From: Onchocerca lupi
Taxonomy: Eukaryota; Nematoda; Chromadorea; Rhabditida; Onchocercidae
Assembly: GCA_028564675.1 (NCBI GenBank)
Contig: JAOVVO010000481.1
Coordinates: forward strand, 1 to 64,000
Length of the DNA stretch: 64,000 nucleotides
Direction of reading: 5' to 3'
Shown: positions 13,139-23,522 of the stretch, piece after piece
Layout of the letters: the number at the start of each line of letters is the position of its first letter
Position numbering within the stretch: position 1 is the stretch's first letter
Program-made: the position numbers and the translations under genes
The notes under the pieces: model-generated
Told to the model about the DNA's origin: nothing
Database searches by the model: none
Seen by the model: the letters and a program-made list of their open reading frames with translations, nothing else

Positions 13139-13400
13139 TTAATTACCTACGACCTTGTCGGCAGACGGAACGAATAATGTGATGCGATCGGTAGTTAAAG
13201 GTTTCGACACGGGTCTCTTAGTATCTATTTTAGCCACAGCATCGCAATACATGAAAGCATAGTTTTTTAGCAAAGTTTTTAGAAGATCCTAGAATTTTTG
13301 GAGAACTGTACACTTCAGTATAATCAAATCTCTTACCTCAATAAGAAACCGAAGAAAAGAAGCTATAACAAATACGAGAGAATACTTTGGAAGGTGCACC
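13139..13400 (-). CDS. Unassigned exon-like segments
   Basis: 13288-13139 follows a TTCTAG acceptor and reads 49 codons to TAA, including YAFMYCDAVAKIDTKRPVSK and LTTDRITLFVPSADKVV. Upstream, a strong donor (GAG|GTAAGA at 13337) ends a hydrophobic segment (YSLVFVIASFLRFLIE), and the join would keep phase across a 48-nt intron. The upstream frame meets a TAA near 13405 with no acceptor in between. So this is either a gene fragment, a decayed gene, or chance. No family is recognised. Confidence 0.28.
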
Positions 13401-13409
13401 AGCAGTTAA

Positions 13410-15075
13410 ATTTTTGGGCTTCGAAATACAGCTAGAAATTTCTTTACAAAAAGCATGAGAGATGATCATGGAGTTTATTTTTAGTACCAAACGAACAAGT
13501 GTCTTCAAATGTTTTAGAGAAAAAGAGGGTCGTTCACAGAAGGATGGATGTTCTCGTAACCAAAATATTTCATCTACCTAAGCGACCTCTCTATACCCTC
13601 CAAAATTAATTTAAATTTAATCTTTTTTGTTATTTCAACATATAAGCTTGTGTAAGCTCAATATCTATAATTAGGAAAGATCCGAATTTGGCATACAAAA
13701 TAGAATGGGAGATATGAATGAAGAAAATTCTACTTGATGGCTACAGAAATGCAACAAATCAGTGTGACATAAATCAAAGAAAAAAAAAATTGGGAAAGAA
13801 GGAAAGCTTCACTCATAGAATATAATGTCCCCATTTCTGCGGTATATTTTATCTCTCAGCTTGATTTATCAACTAATGCGACCTATTTCCGTTTTTACTA
13901 CGTTTCTTTATTTCATTTATTATTTCCTTACAAGTTGGAGTTCATAATGGTTTCTCTTTCCTGTATTACAAGATTGTACGGCACATACGATCATTTTATT
14001 GTCAGTTCCTGTAAAGTGAATAACATTAAAAGTTTCAATTATGTTAAAGTGTATATGCAAAACTCTGTGTTCGATTTCCAGAAAACCAAAAAAAAAAAAA
14101 AATTTACAGGAGAAATTCAAATCACGTTGCAAACGAAAGGTTTAATTATACGGATTGGCAAAATAGGCAGCTGCGTAAACATTTTCACTAATCTAATGAC
14201 TATAAACTCGTTTACATATATTTATAGTAACGAGCATGTATTGCTTCGTTAGGAAATTTCAAGATTTGGCCGCACTTCTTGCGTTCACTTTTCAATCTTT
14301 AAATCAAGACTGTGACCAATCTGACCTGTAATATATTTCTTTCTGAAAAACAGGAAAATTTTATCGTTGAAAAAAATAATGATAGATCGAGTAACGTTAC
14401 AAGATTTTAAAAGATATACGATAAAAATTTGATGTGATCAGTTTTAATCGTTGCCGAGCAATTTTAGAACAAAAGTGATAAGATTTGAAAAAAGAAAGTA
14501 AATATTACAGTCCAGTTGATGAAAAGCAGAAAAAAAGTTCAAATTAAAATTCAGACTAAAGTTTTTTTTTTCATTACGAATTTAATTTTTTCATTAAAAC
14601 TTAATTTCAAAATTTTAATATAATTTAATTTTAAAATATTTTGGCGGACTGCAGAATGCTATATTGACATGGAATTGCATAGTGATTGTAATATTGATAT
14701 GTCTAATGGAATCAATGGGAGAAAGTTAAATTTTAGTAAATTTCTCGAATAGCGGACTGTGCATATAGCCACTGAGAGTCTGGCCAAACAGTGAATAAAC
14801 GAAATGATTTGACGACGGGTTTCATAAGCCCATTATAAGAGGTTGATGTACGACATCTGTCTCAAATAAGTAAATCATCTTTTGCACATCAATTATTAAT
14901 TCCAATCTGAACTAAATTTTCGATTTTTAATTAAATAACAGTAGAAATTACCTGAGAAAAAATAGAATTAGTTCAAATGTTCAATTGAAATGCTCGAGCT
15001 AATTCCATGTTTTATTTCAGATAATATCTACCGTTATTGTGATTAAAAATCAAAAACTGAAATTCAAAAACAAAT
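13410..15075. other. Gene-poor stretch
   Basis: AT-rich DNA with poly-A and poly-T runs. A 105-codon plus frame at 13935-14252 has no ATG at its head, contains a poly-Lys run from an A tract, and shows no motif. I see no gene. Confidence 0.4.
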
Positions 15076-15625
15076 ATGTGCGGCAGAACATCTGAAATCG
15101 TCAAAAAAGCAATAATCGGTAGTTCAGACTGAAAAAATTTTTTTCGCACACATTAGGTAGATAAATGAATTAGAATGAGTTAAGTTGCATGTTCAGAAAA
15201 TATTGAAATTTATTAGTAGAATTTGGAGACTGACGGGTCTTTTTAATTACTGTTCCATAATAAAACCTAAACTTCAATCTGAAAAAATATTTCATCTGAC
15301 AATTTTTTGATGAATTTCATCTAAAAATGCATCAGCCAACATTCTTCATTGGAATGATGAGTGAAGAAGAGTCAGAATAGGCAGAAAAACATGTTTTACA
15401 TGCGGTAGTAGTTTTCAGCCCAGCGAAAAAGGAGAATTATCATATGGCCCTTGAGGGAGGGGAAAAAGGAGAGGAAAGTAAGGTAAGAAGTTTATAAGAA
15501 CCGAAGAACTTGTTTTCAGGCCGTTTACTTTTTTCGACTTTAAATTTCCACAATCCGTTATGATGAAATTTGATGATGAGTACATGAACATGGTGAATGA
15601 AGAGGTGTCCACTTTCTTCGTTTAA
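15076..15625 (+). CDS. Candidate three-exon small gene
   Basis: Exons 15076-15118, 15419-15482 and 15520-15625 have matching phases (1, then 2), donors GTAGTT and GTAAGA, and TTTTCAG acceptors. They give about 70 residues: MCGRTSEIVKKAII, a basic middle (RKRRIIIWPLREGKKERK), and a C-terminus PQSVMMKFDDEYMNMVNEE ending in TAA. Against it, the second intron would be only 37 nt and no family is recognised. The MCGRT start recalls HMCES/SRAP proteins, but nothing downstream supports that. The last exon looks the most coding-like. Confidence 0.33.
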
Positions 15626-16086
15626 AATTTACGTTGAAAAATATGCAAAATTTTGCGCCCCAACTAGTTTTTGCTCGTTAACATTGCTTGCCAAGTGAGT
15701 TCAGATCTTGAAAATAAGTGCGAAATGTGAAAAAATAGCGACGGAAAAGAGGAAAAAAGAGCGAAAGTTGAGGAAGAAAGAGATTTATGAAAAGATTAAT
15801 TTTTGTTTGTAAATTCATACGCAATGATGACAGCAAAAAAAGTTTGATTTTCTAAACAACTTTCAACTGAATCTTCAATACAATATTACTCAAACTGATT
15901 GTTTTCTTTAAAATCTAAAAATTGAGGGACAAGAGAAACGGTAATCACTTTCTCATGAGTATTCAGTGAAAACTTGAAATTTGATAGGAAGAATAAAGAA
16001 TTCCATGCAATTGTAGGAATTCCATACAGTTCAATTCAATAAATAGTGTCAGTTTTATTTGCTTTCTGCGAACAAAATTTTCAAAT

Positions 16087-16398
16087 TTATGACATATTCC
16101 GTACAACACACACTGTAGCAGTACTCAAATGAGTACTTTCCGAACGGATTTTTAATTTTTTATGGGAAACCTGTTCAGCGATTGGATGTACAGATGCGCT
16201 GTCTTCATACATACAAAAAATAAATGATGATGACGATAATGTAATAAAAACGACTAAAAGAGCACAAACGAAAAGCAAACACCGAAGATAAAAAGCAATC
16301 GTCAAGTTTATAGAGGTTGATTCATTGAAATTTCCATCATAAATCTCTACTAATAGATTACAAAAATTCGAATTTTGGAAAGATCCAGGAGTTCTCAT
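16087..16398 (-). CDS. Possible single-exon one-pass membrane protein
   Basis: A 103-codon frame with its own ATG at 16398. It has two N-glycosylation sequons in the N-terminal third (NES, NLT). A hydrophobic segment (about residues 36-62, CLLFVCALLVVFITLSSS) is followed by a hydrophilic tail. No family is recognised. In DNA this AT-rich, roughly one such frame per window could arise by chance, so this is only a candidate. Confidence 0.28.
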   Translation of the reverse strand: MRTPGSFQNSNFCNLLVEIYDGNFNESTSINLTIAFYLRCLLFVCALLVVFITLSSSSFIFCMYEDSASVHPIAEQVSHKKLKIRSESTHLSTATVCVVRNMS

Positions 16399-18421
16399 GC
16401 ACAGCCATATTAAATCAAAATTTCCAAGAGTTACGAATCAAACGCTCAAAAGTGATATTTTCGAAACATTATAAGGAATCGTGATCTAAAAAAAAAAAAA
16501 ACAATAGGAAACTGCCGAAATGATAACAAGAACAATGAGATGAAGAAATCGGCTTATCCCTATAGCCATCCATCTACGGGGACATTTGTGGAAAGAGATG
16601 AATGTAAATGTGACCTTGTAAGTACGCGTATGTACTACTTATTTGTCACTATTTTTCTGTTTCTCTGTGTCTATCTGTCACACAAATGGAATTAAAATGT
16701 GTTGAATTTCTGAATTACATTCTTGACGAACTGAGGTCAAATTTGCTATAATCACAGAAGAGCTCACTAAGCATAAATGACCATGGTGGACAGTTGATAT
16801 AAGCAATTTGTCCATATGAATTTATTTCCCACTTCCTTTAATGTAACGAGCAGATACATGTGAAGAATTATCCTGAAAAAATACGCCAATATAAATTTAC
16901 ATCTTTTGGTAAAATCGAACAATGTCCTGAAATTATTCTTTGGTCGTTTTCAAATCAAATCTATCAATATGTATCATCACTTAGTTTTCAGCGTTGGTAA
17001 TAGGCAACACAGAGGATGGTGAAAAAGGTCTATTGCATTATTCGCTTTTCGATAATTGAATTGGTCCCCCCCTCCCCCCGAGTAACGAACACAATATTAT
17101 CAAACCATTCGATCTTTTTCTCAAAGTTTTTCCTTTCATTTTATGAAAAAAAAAAAAGAAGAAAAGGAATACTCTTTCTTTTGTGCGTTGCATTCTCTCG
17201 TCAGAAAAAAAAATATTTGAAAAGGCTCTTTTTTTTAAAAAAGAAAAGTCCTGAACTTTTCCCATGCTCAACCAGAGAAATCGAAAGAAAATTGGGTCGA
17301 AAATTAATGACATTAGAAGGCATTAAAACGATGTACGGTGTCCACATAAATTTTCGACATCACATATCATTGCCCTGATCCCGCTCTGCGTATCATCAAA
17401 TCCCGTTGTAGGTCGTCACGTTAAACTGTCTCCCTTTTGATGATTCACTTCCATCCGGAAAGTCAATTTCTAATTCTTCAATACTTATCAATAATAAGGT
17501 CTCAATCCTAATAGATAAAACAATTTTCCAATATATTGAAGTGTAGCGCTTTCCGAATGATGGGAATTCAGGTGGAAAAGGAATTCCATTAAATTAATAT
17601 GATAATCTTTCCTTCTAATAATCTAGTAATAGATTCCCTCCTAAAGTCAAAGAATCCACTCATTTCTAAAGCTCTTACCAGATAAAAATTCAGTTCCAAT
17701 TACGGATATTATGTCCATTTTTATTTATTCAACTAAAATACTGGTAAAATCTGCAATAACTGGAGAAAAAAAGTGGAATGGTCAGTAGATGACACCATAA
17801 AGGAGGAGCAGAAACTTTTTTTTTTTTTGGCTGAACTTCATAATATTTCAGTTTACTTGTTTAGAATGGATCACAATTAAGATATAAGACTAAATGAAAG
17901 AAAGACACATTAAATAAATGAATAAACATAATGATCTATGAGCATTAAAAATGAACACCACAACAGGAAGTATTCGATTTGCTCATACTGCCGAAAAGGC
18001 TGATTAAATATGAAACCAAATTCAACAAAAAAACATTACAATGCCAAGTTATAACTTGATCTTACAATAGTAAAACCTGAGCAGTTTTAATCTCCCTAAT
18101 CGAATCTTCAGGATATTTTTCTGAAACATATATAATTTAAGATATAATCTGAAATGGGTATAATAATAGAAAACTAAGGATATAATAGAGATAAAATACA
18201 TTGATACAGTAATTGGTGTCACCGTATTCGAACATGAAATAGAAAGCAGAATTTGAGAAAGTTCAGCAGAATGACAATTTTAGACAGCACATCAATGAGC
18301 ATAAACTGGCTCACAATGACGGAAATAACACGAACAAAACGAAGAAAGTAAGAACACTTTCTGAAAACTTTGTTCGATCCAAACTGCAAGACAGAAATTT
18401 TATTCAGATGTCTTCTCTTCT
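16399..18421. other. Gene-poor stretch with long A/T tracts
   Basis: No supported gene. The longest frame, 17016-17378 (plus, 120 codons), is built on poly-A and poly-T tracts and is Lys/Phe-rich, so it was not accepted. A C-rich run near 17066 and several A9-A14 tracts are the only notable sequence features. Confidence 0.45.
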
Positions 18422-18812
18422 TTACAGATCCTGCGGTTCCTGCAGTAAATCCTACAAAACAGAAAAAAAGTTAAAATTTTGTTTCAACAATTTTAGGGTA
18501 AGTACCAATGTTCTTAATCCTAAATTTTCGAAACAGTAGTTAATAGTCCATTCAAAATACTAAAAGTAGGATTCAACTATCAGTGCTTTAAATGAAACAT
18601 TAAAAGTGAATACAGCATCATTCATCAACATGAAAATTCTAAGCTACGATGAAATAAGATATACAAATCCTTACATGAAAAACAATAGCAAGATGATTAA
18701 GAGCGCGAAGATTTTGCTTTAGGAAGAGAAACTGGTTGTTTAATGAGGTCCTTTGGCTAAATGGGCCAAACGGTTTTGGCCTAATGGCTTTGAACCGTCC
18801 AACTGACGTATT
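18422..18812 (-). CDS. Candidate alternative 3' exons near sek-1
   Basis: 18812-18675 follows a good acceptor (ATCTTCAG) and is open for 46 codons (for example GRFKAIRPKPFGPFSQR) to a GTAAGG donor. 18451-18422 follows TTTTGTAG and ends in TAA after nine codons in the matching phase. They lie downstream of the sek-1 stop on the same strand. A weak donor in the last sek-1 exon (19072, GTTTCA) would splice to them in frame. Alternatively this is a separate small gene or chance; a second frame of the first segment is also open. Confidence 0.28.
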
Positions 18813-19029
18813 CTGAAGATTAGTTCAGCAATAAAGAAATTTAAATATAGCAGTCCAAAAGAAAAAAACTTCATCAGAGGGTCTCATTCACAATGATGCT
18901 GATGTAAAATAAGAAAGGGAGGACAGGGATATCCCAAAAAAAAAAAAAGTCAATTAAAATTAATTATTGGAAACAACAAATCTACTACACCATACATATT
19001 TTCGAAAAAATTATTTTCTAAATCAATGA

Positions 19030-22000
19030 TTATCGATTAAGATTTGCTGATGGACCAATGGATTCTGAAACTGGTGCTTTAATGTTGAAGTTCTGAAGAA
19101 CGGATTCACGTTCACGTTCCGCTACACCCAAAATTTCTTGGACGAAGGCTCCCATTGAAAATTTATGATCATTACGAGCATCATCCAGAAATCTATGAGC
19201 CAACAGATCTGGATACTTTGGCCTGTTGTTATAATCTTTTGTCAGGCTGAAAAAGAAAAAACTATAGACCTGAGCAACATCGACTTTGAAAAATAAAAGC
19301 TTCATTAATTTCATGGCTAAAAATTGATACTAAAATCTCAATATATTACATACCACTGAGCAACAAAATCCTGGAAATCATCGGTGAAACCCAAACTGTG
19401 GGACAGTCTTGGTGCTGGTTCATGAACAACTTGTTTCAGTTGCTCAAATGGCGTCTTCCACTTGGAATATGGATGGGATCCTGTGGCTATCTCCACCTGA
19501 AGTCATCAATTTTGAATTCTGAATGAGAACGGTAATGAAAAAAATTAATAATTTGATCTAAATAAAATGAGAAATAACAGCGAAATTTAGTTCAAAATCA
19601 ATGGTATAATTTGGGTACATTAGAATAGATGTACGTACCAGCGTAATTCCTAAACTCCACACATCCGCTCGGACATCATAAGCAACCTTCTTTTCGCCTT
19701 CAATTCTTTCCGGTGGCATATAAGGTTTGCAACCTGCATTCACTGTCTTTGCAACCTGAAGGTAACTCTAAACAAATAAATTTTGAAATATTTTGAATAA
19801 AAAATAAAAATTTTCTGTGTCGTCATCTATTGGGACACGTTAGATCAAAAATTTCTGCTAGAAACATTGCAAGTAAGATATATCATTTACCGAATTTGTC
19901 AAATGGCCTGAAATGCCAAAATCACAAATTTTCACTGCCCCTTGCTTATTGAGCAGTATATTTGATGGCTTTACATCGCGATGTATTAAGTTCATTTGCT
20001 CTTTCATGAAATTCAATCCTTCAACGACCTAAAGAAAATTTATTGCATTTTTCCTTCTTTGGCATTACAGAATAAAGAATTAAACAGATTATTAGATAAG
20101 ACATTCATTTATCTTACTCTCTGCTAAACAAATTAACTTCAAATACATAGATATTCACTAAATAAGTCAAATAACATTTATTTCCAACACTTTGCCTACC
20201 GAAAGAGCACATTTAGCTATGAACATTTCTGGCAAAGGACCACGCGAATCGAAACATATTCGATAAAATTTATCTAGTGACATATCCATTACTTCCATGC
20301 AGATCCAAACATCACCTTCACGAAACATTGCACCGTAAAAACGCACCATCTGAATTTTATTTGTATGTCTAATTTGAAAAATATGAAAAGTTTGCAGAAT
20401 ATCTAAAAAGTCTAATGTAGATTGCATCAGCTGCTTGAAATATCAGTGCCTCATATAAAAATTCAATACTTCAAATTGCAAAAGCTACCTGCGCACAGCA
20501 GTCACTTTTCATACAAGCTTGTAATTCTACAAGCATCCGTTTCTGACTTTCATCGTTTATTTGGGAGTGGATACGCTGAAATGACATTTCAAAGCTTCAT
20601 TGTGAAAAAAAAAATAGTATACTTCTTATAAGTCTTATAATGGATAACACTTTTATCTATATAGATTAGAATTATCGCAAAAAGTCTATCATTATATTAA
20701 CCTTAACAGCCATAATAGTATTCGTCTGACGGTGACGCATTTTTTCAACAACTCCATATGCCCCCCTTCCAAGTTCCTCGATCTTCTCCAACTCTTGAGC
20801 TCGTACTTGGACCTCCTCACCATCTTCCGAAAACCTAGAAATACTTGATGCAGAAAGCAATATCACATCAAAATTTGTACTCCATCTTCGAGTATTATCA
20901 TCGAATATTTGTAAACGTAACAGTCAACTCTACTTTGATGTATTTTCTATCGACTTTGTAATTGCTGCGAACTTCGAGCAAATTATTTTATTTCACTGAA
21001 ATTTTTATTCGATGCTACTTTTGTGGCAGTTTGACAGATAGCAGATTGCCTTTTATCAGAAAAATTCAACATTTCTTAAATGTCAGGTAGATTAGAAGCT
21101 TCCTTGCTTACGAAAAAAGTGACACTATATAAAAGACCATTTAAATGAACTAGTTCAGAACCAACAGTAGAAAACATAAAATGTTTGCTAAGTTTACACC
21201 CAACAACCCCAACTAGTTTCAAACATATTTGAATGCCACTGCCAAATAGTTGTTTAGGAGAAATTCAAAAAGAATTTTGATAAATGTATATTCAGCACAA
21301 ATGTTGATCTTGATTTAATATCGGTACATAAATCTTACTTCATCATACACTTATCGTCAAGATCTAGATTTGGTAAACTTTCGGGTTCAGGCATTGTGAG
21401 GCGTCCCAGTTTACTTTTACCTGCAAGGAAGAGAAGTAAATTCAAAAACATTGTCTTTTTAATCCATTTAAATGATGGTAATGGAGGAGAGCATTACTTA
21501 TATATTGACTCACGGCCCAAATTATCGGCAATCTAACCGACAGTTGAATGAAACGGAATATTTCGTAAGACCAACGATAAGTCTTAGGAATGCCAATACA
21601 GAACCGTGTCAAATATGAAGCTGTGTCACAATGGACATACAGTAGCATTATTACTGTAAATATTTTGTTTTCGGATAAAGTTTTTCTATAAGTAAATAGA
21701 TTAATAAATAAAAGCTGAACGCGTCAAAGATTGCGTACTAGCAAAACGATTCGGCATCGTCCGTGAATCGACAGTTGGAGAAGCCGGCAAATGACTAAAG
21801 TTAAAATTAAAGTAATCTCATTTCAGGAACAAATTATCTGAGCAAGAAAACTCGTCCGAAATTTAAATTATTTTCATTGGCAGTAGGCAGTCACATAACC
21901 TGGAATTTTTTTAGTTTCACGTTGAAAATCTATAAATGAATAAATCACGCTAGTGATTATAAGAAGCAGATAAAAAATGCTCCAGTTTTCTTCAAAAAAA

Positions 22001-22044
22001 GAAGCAGTGAATTCGGTGGAAATGAAGACAGCTGGCTTTTCCAT
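19030..22044 (-). CDS. sek-1: MAP kinase kinase of the MKK3/6 (SEK-1) type
   Basis: Dual-specificity kinase that phosphorylates p38-type MAPK in stress and immune signalling (family knowledge). Exons: 22044-21900 (5' part uncertain), 21420-21339, 20834-20702, 20575-20489, 20349-20200, 20028-19891, 19755-19639, 19496-19354, 19246-19030, all in phase. From ATG 22044 it gives 403 residues. The P-loop is GRGAYGVV (99-105), the ATP lysine K120 (AVK), catalytic HRDVKPSN at 215-222, and DFG at 235-237. The activation loop is S245-VAK-T249, the Ser/Thr pair of MKK3/6. The pre-kinase part (ETKKIP|GKSKL, then MPEPESLPNLDLDDKC) resembles the start of SEK-1, the docking region for MAPK. Exon 1 read from ATG 22044 adds a hydrophobic stretch not expected in this family. 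An internal acceptor gives a shorter alternative exon, 21929-21900. Confidence 0.95.
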
Positions 22045-23522
22045 ACTATAAAAAAGGACTCGAGAAAAGTTGGAAAAAATCGTACGAGAAATTTAAATTA
22101 ACAATATTCAAGAAATAACTGAAGGAAGAAAAAATTTCACAAGAAAAAAAAAACATCTTTCAGAAAGAGGTATTAAATATGAGATGAGAATGAAAGGAAT
22201 GTTGAAGAACGGTTAAGCTTTGCTCTGCTTGATTCCCCTACGAGAAGAATTATCATTCTCAACAGAAAAGTGCGACACAAATATATTATAATGTAATCAT
22301 TTTATTCATTCAAATCAGCTACGAATATTCATGAGTTTACAGATGGCGTCAAATGCATAGAATAATGAACAGAATGTATTGTTTACTACGAATTAATTAC
22401 AGCTCTTTTTGCGATACTACGAGTGGATGTTTTTTGGATAACAGCAAATGTATGGTACCACAATTTGGACATCATCGATCGACCTATCGGTACATGAGAT
22501 CATACCACGTATGGAAGGGCTGAATTCTAGAAACGTCGCGGTTCTGTATGATATCAGCTGCAAAATAAAAGAAATCTCAAACGAATGAAAAGAGTGGAGA
22601 GATGAAAGGAAGTGGAAGTGGGAGGGAAGTGAGAATAATGGTGGGTGGAAGAGGTACCACAGCCAACGTGTATGAACAGGAAGGAACACATATAAAATCT
22701 TTACATGGTCTCAACTGATATCGAGAAGAAATGTCGCTCCCAAGCTGATTACATCAGAAACATTTCGACTCCATCCTTAAAAACATGGGGAACGCCCAAA
22801 GATCAGAACTTCTCATCCTCTCCTTCTCTTCCCCACTCAATATTTCTATGCAAATATTGCGCTGCTATAGCTCGCATAAACAACAATGTTTACTTGGCTG
22901 GCAGTATTCTCTTCGATGAGCTTTTCTGTGTATTCAGGCCTTCGGATGTGCGAGATTGGTTAGTTCGGGAGGCGTAAAGAAGGAGGGACGAGCTACTGCT
23001 GTCATGACCGCGTGGTACCATTCATGAAGTGAAGTAGGGGGGTATTACAGACGAGGGAAATGGATACCCTTGTATCGTTTGATTATGAAACAGAAAGTAG
23101 GATAGCACAAAATGAGGACATTTAAACCGTCAAGTAGGAATCGTATGGCGCGGTCTCCATGCCATCACCGACTTGCTCGTAGGATATAAGTAAGAAGAAT
23201 AAGTGTTTTTCTTTTCTCGTTGTGACTAAGTTCTTTGCAGCAGCAAGAAATAAGTTGCTGAGTGCTCTTTAGAGAGCTATGATTATATGGTTTCATTGGA
23301 ATGTACCACTGCAGGGCAAAATTGGCGAGGTCTGCGGGGATGTGCTGCAACAAACTATCGCATCATCCGACGCGTTCGTCGTGCCTCTTTTGTATGGCGA
23401 TACTGAGTCATTAAAAATAGGATTTTTGGAAACCAAAGAAATAAATAAAAGAGAGCTGTTTCTGCACATTCCATATTTTCAGTTCAGTATTAAATCATCA
23501 GTATTCGCATCGACGTTTATTT
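22045..23522. other. Intergenic, between divergent sek-1 and INO80F-like genes
   Basis: 1.5 kb that must hold the promoters of both flanking genes. It is less AT-rich than its surroundings around 22450-23000. Frames at 22705-22977 (plus, 90 codons with ATG), 22417-22689 (minus) and 23279-23530 (plus) overlap or mirror one another and match no family. The last runs into the ATG of the downstream gene and could be an upstream ORF. None is annotated as a gene. Confidence 0.45.

Noticed and set aside
13935..14252. 105-codon plus-strand frame
   Set aside because: No ATG at the start, a poly-Lys run from an A tract, no family resemblance.
15076..15118. HMCES/SRAP protein, from the MCGRT start
   Set aside because: The catalytic-Cys start is matched, but none of the later SRAP motifs follow within the candidate gene.
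17016..17378. 120-codon plus-strand frame with ATG
   Set aside because: Built on poly-A and poly-T tracts, Lys/Phe-rich, no motif; a 91-codon frame mirrors it on the other strand.
22705..22977. 90-codon plus frame with ATG between sek-1 and the INO80F-like gene
   Set aside because: No domain, no splice support, and the adjoining opposite-strand frame is similarly open; probably chance in a less AT-rich patch.
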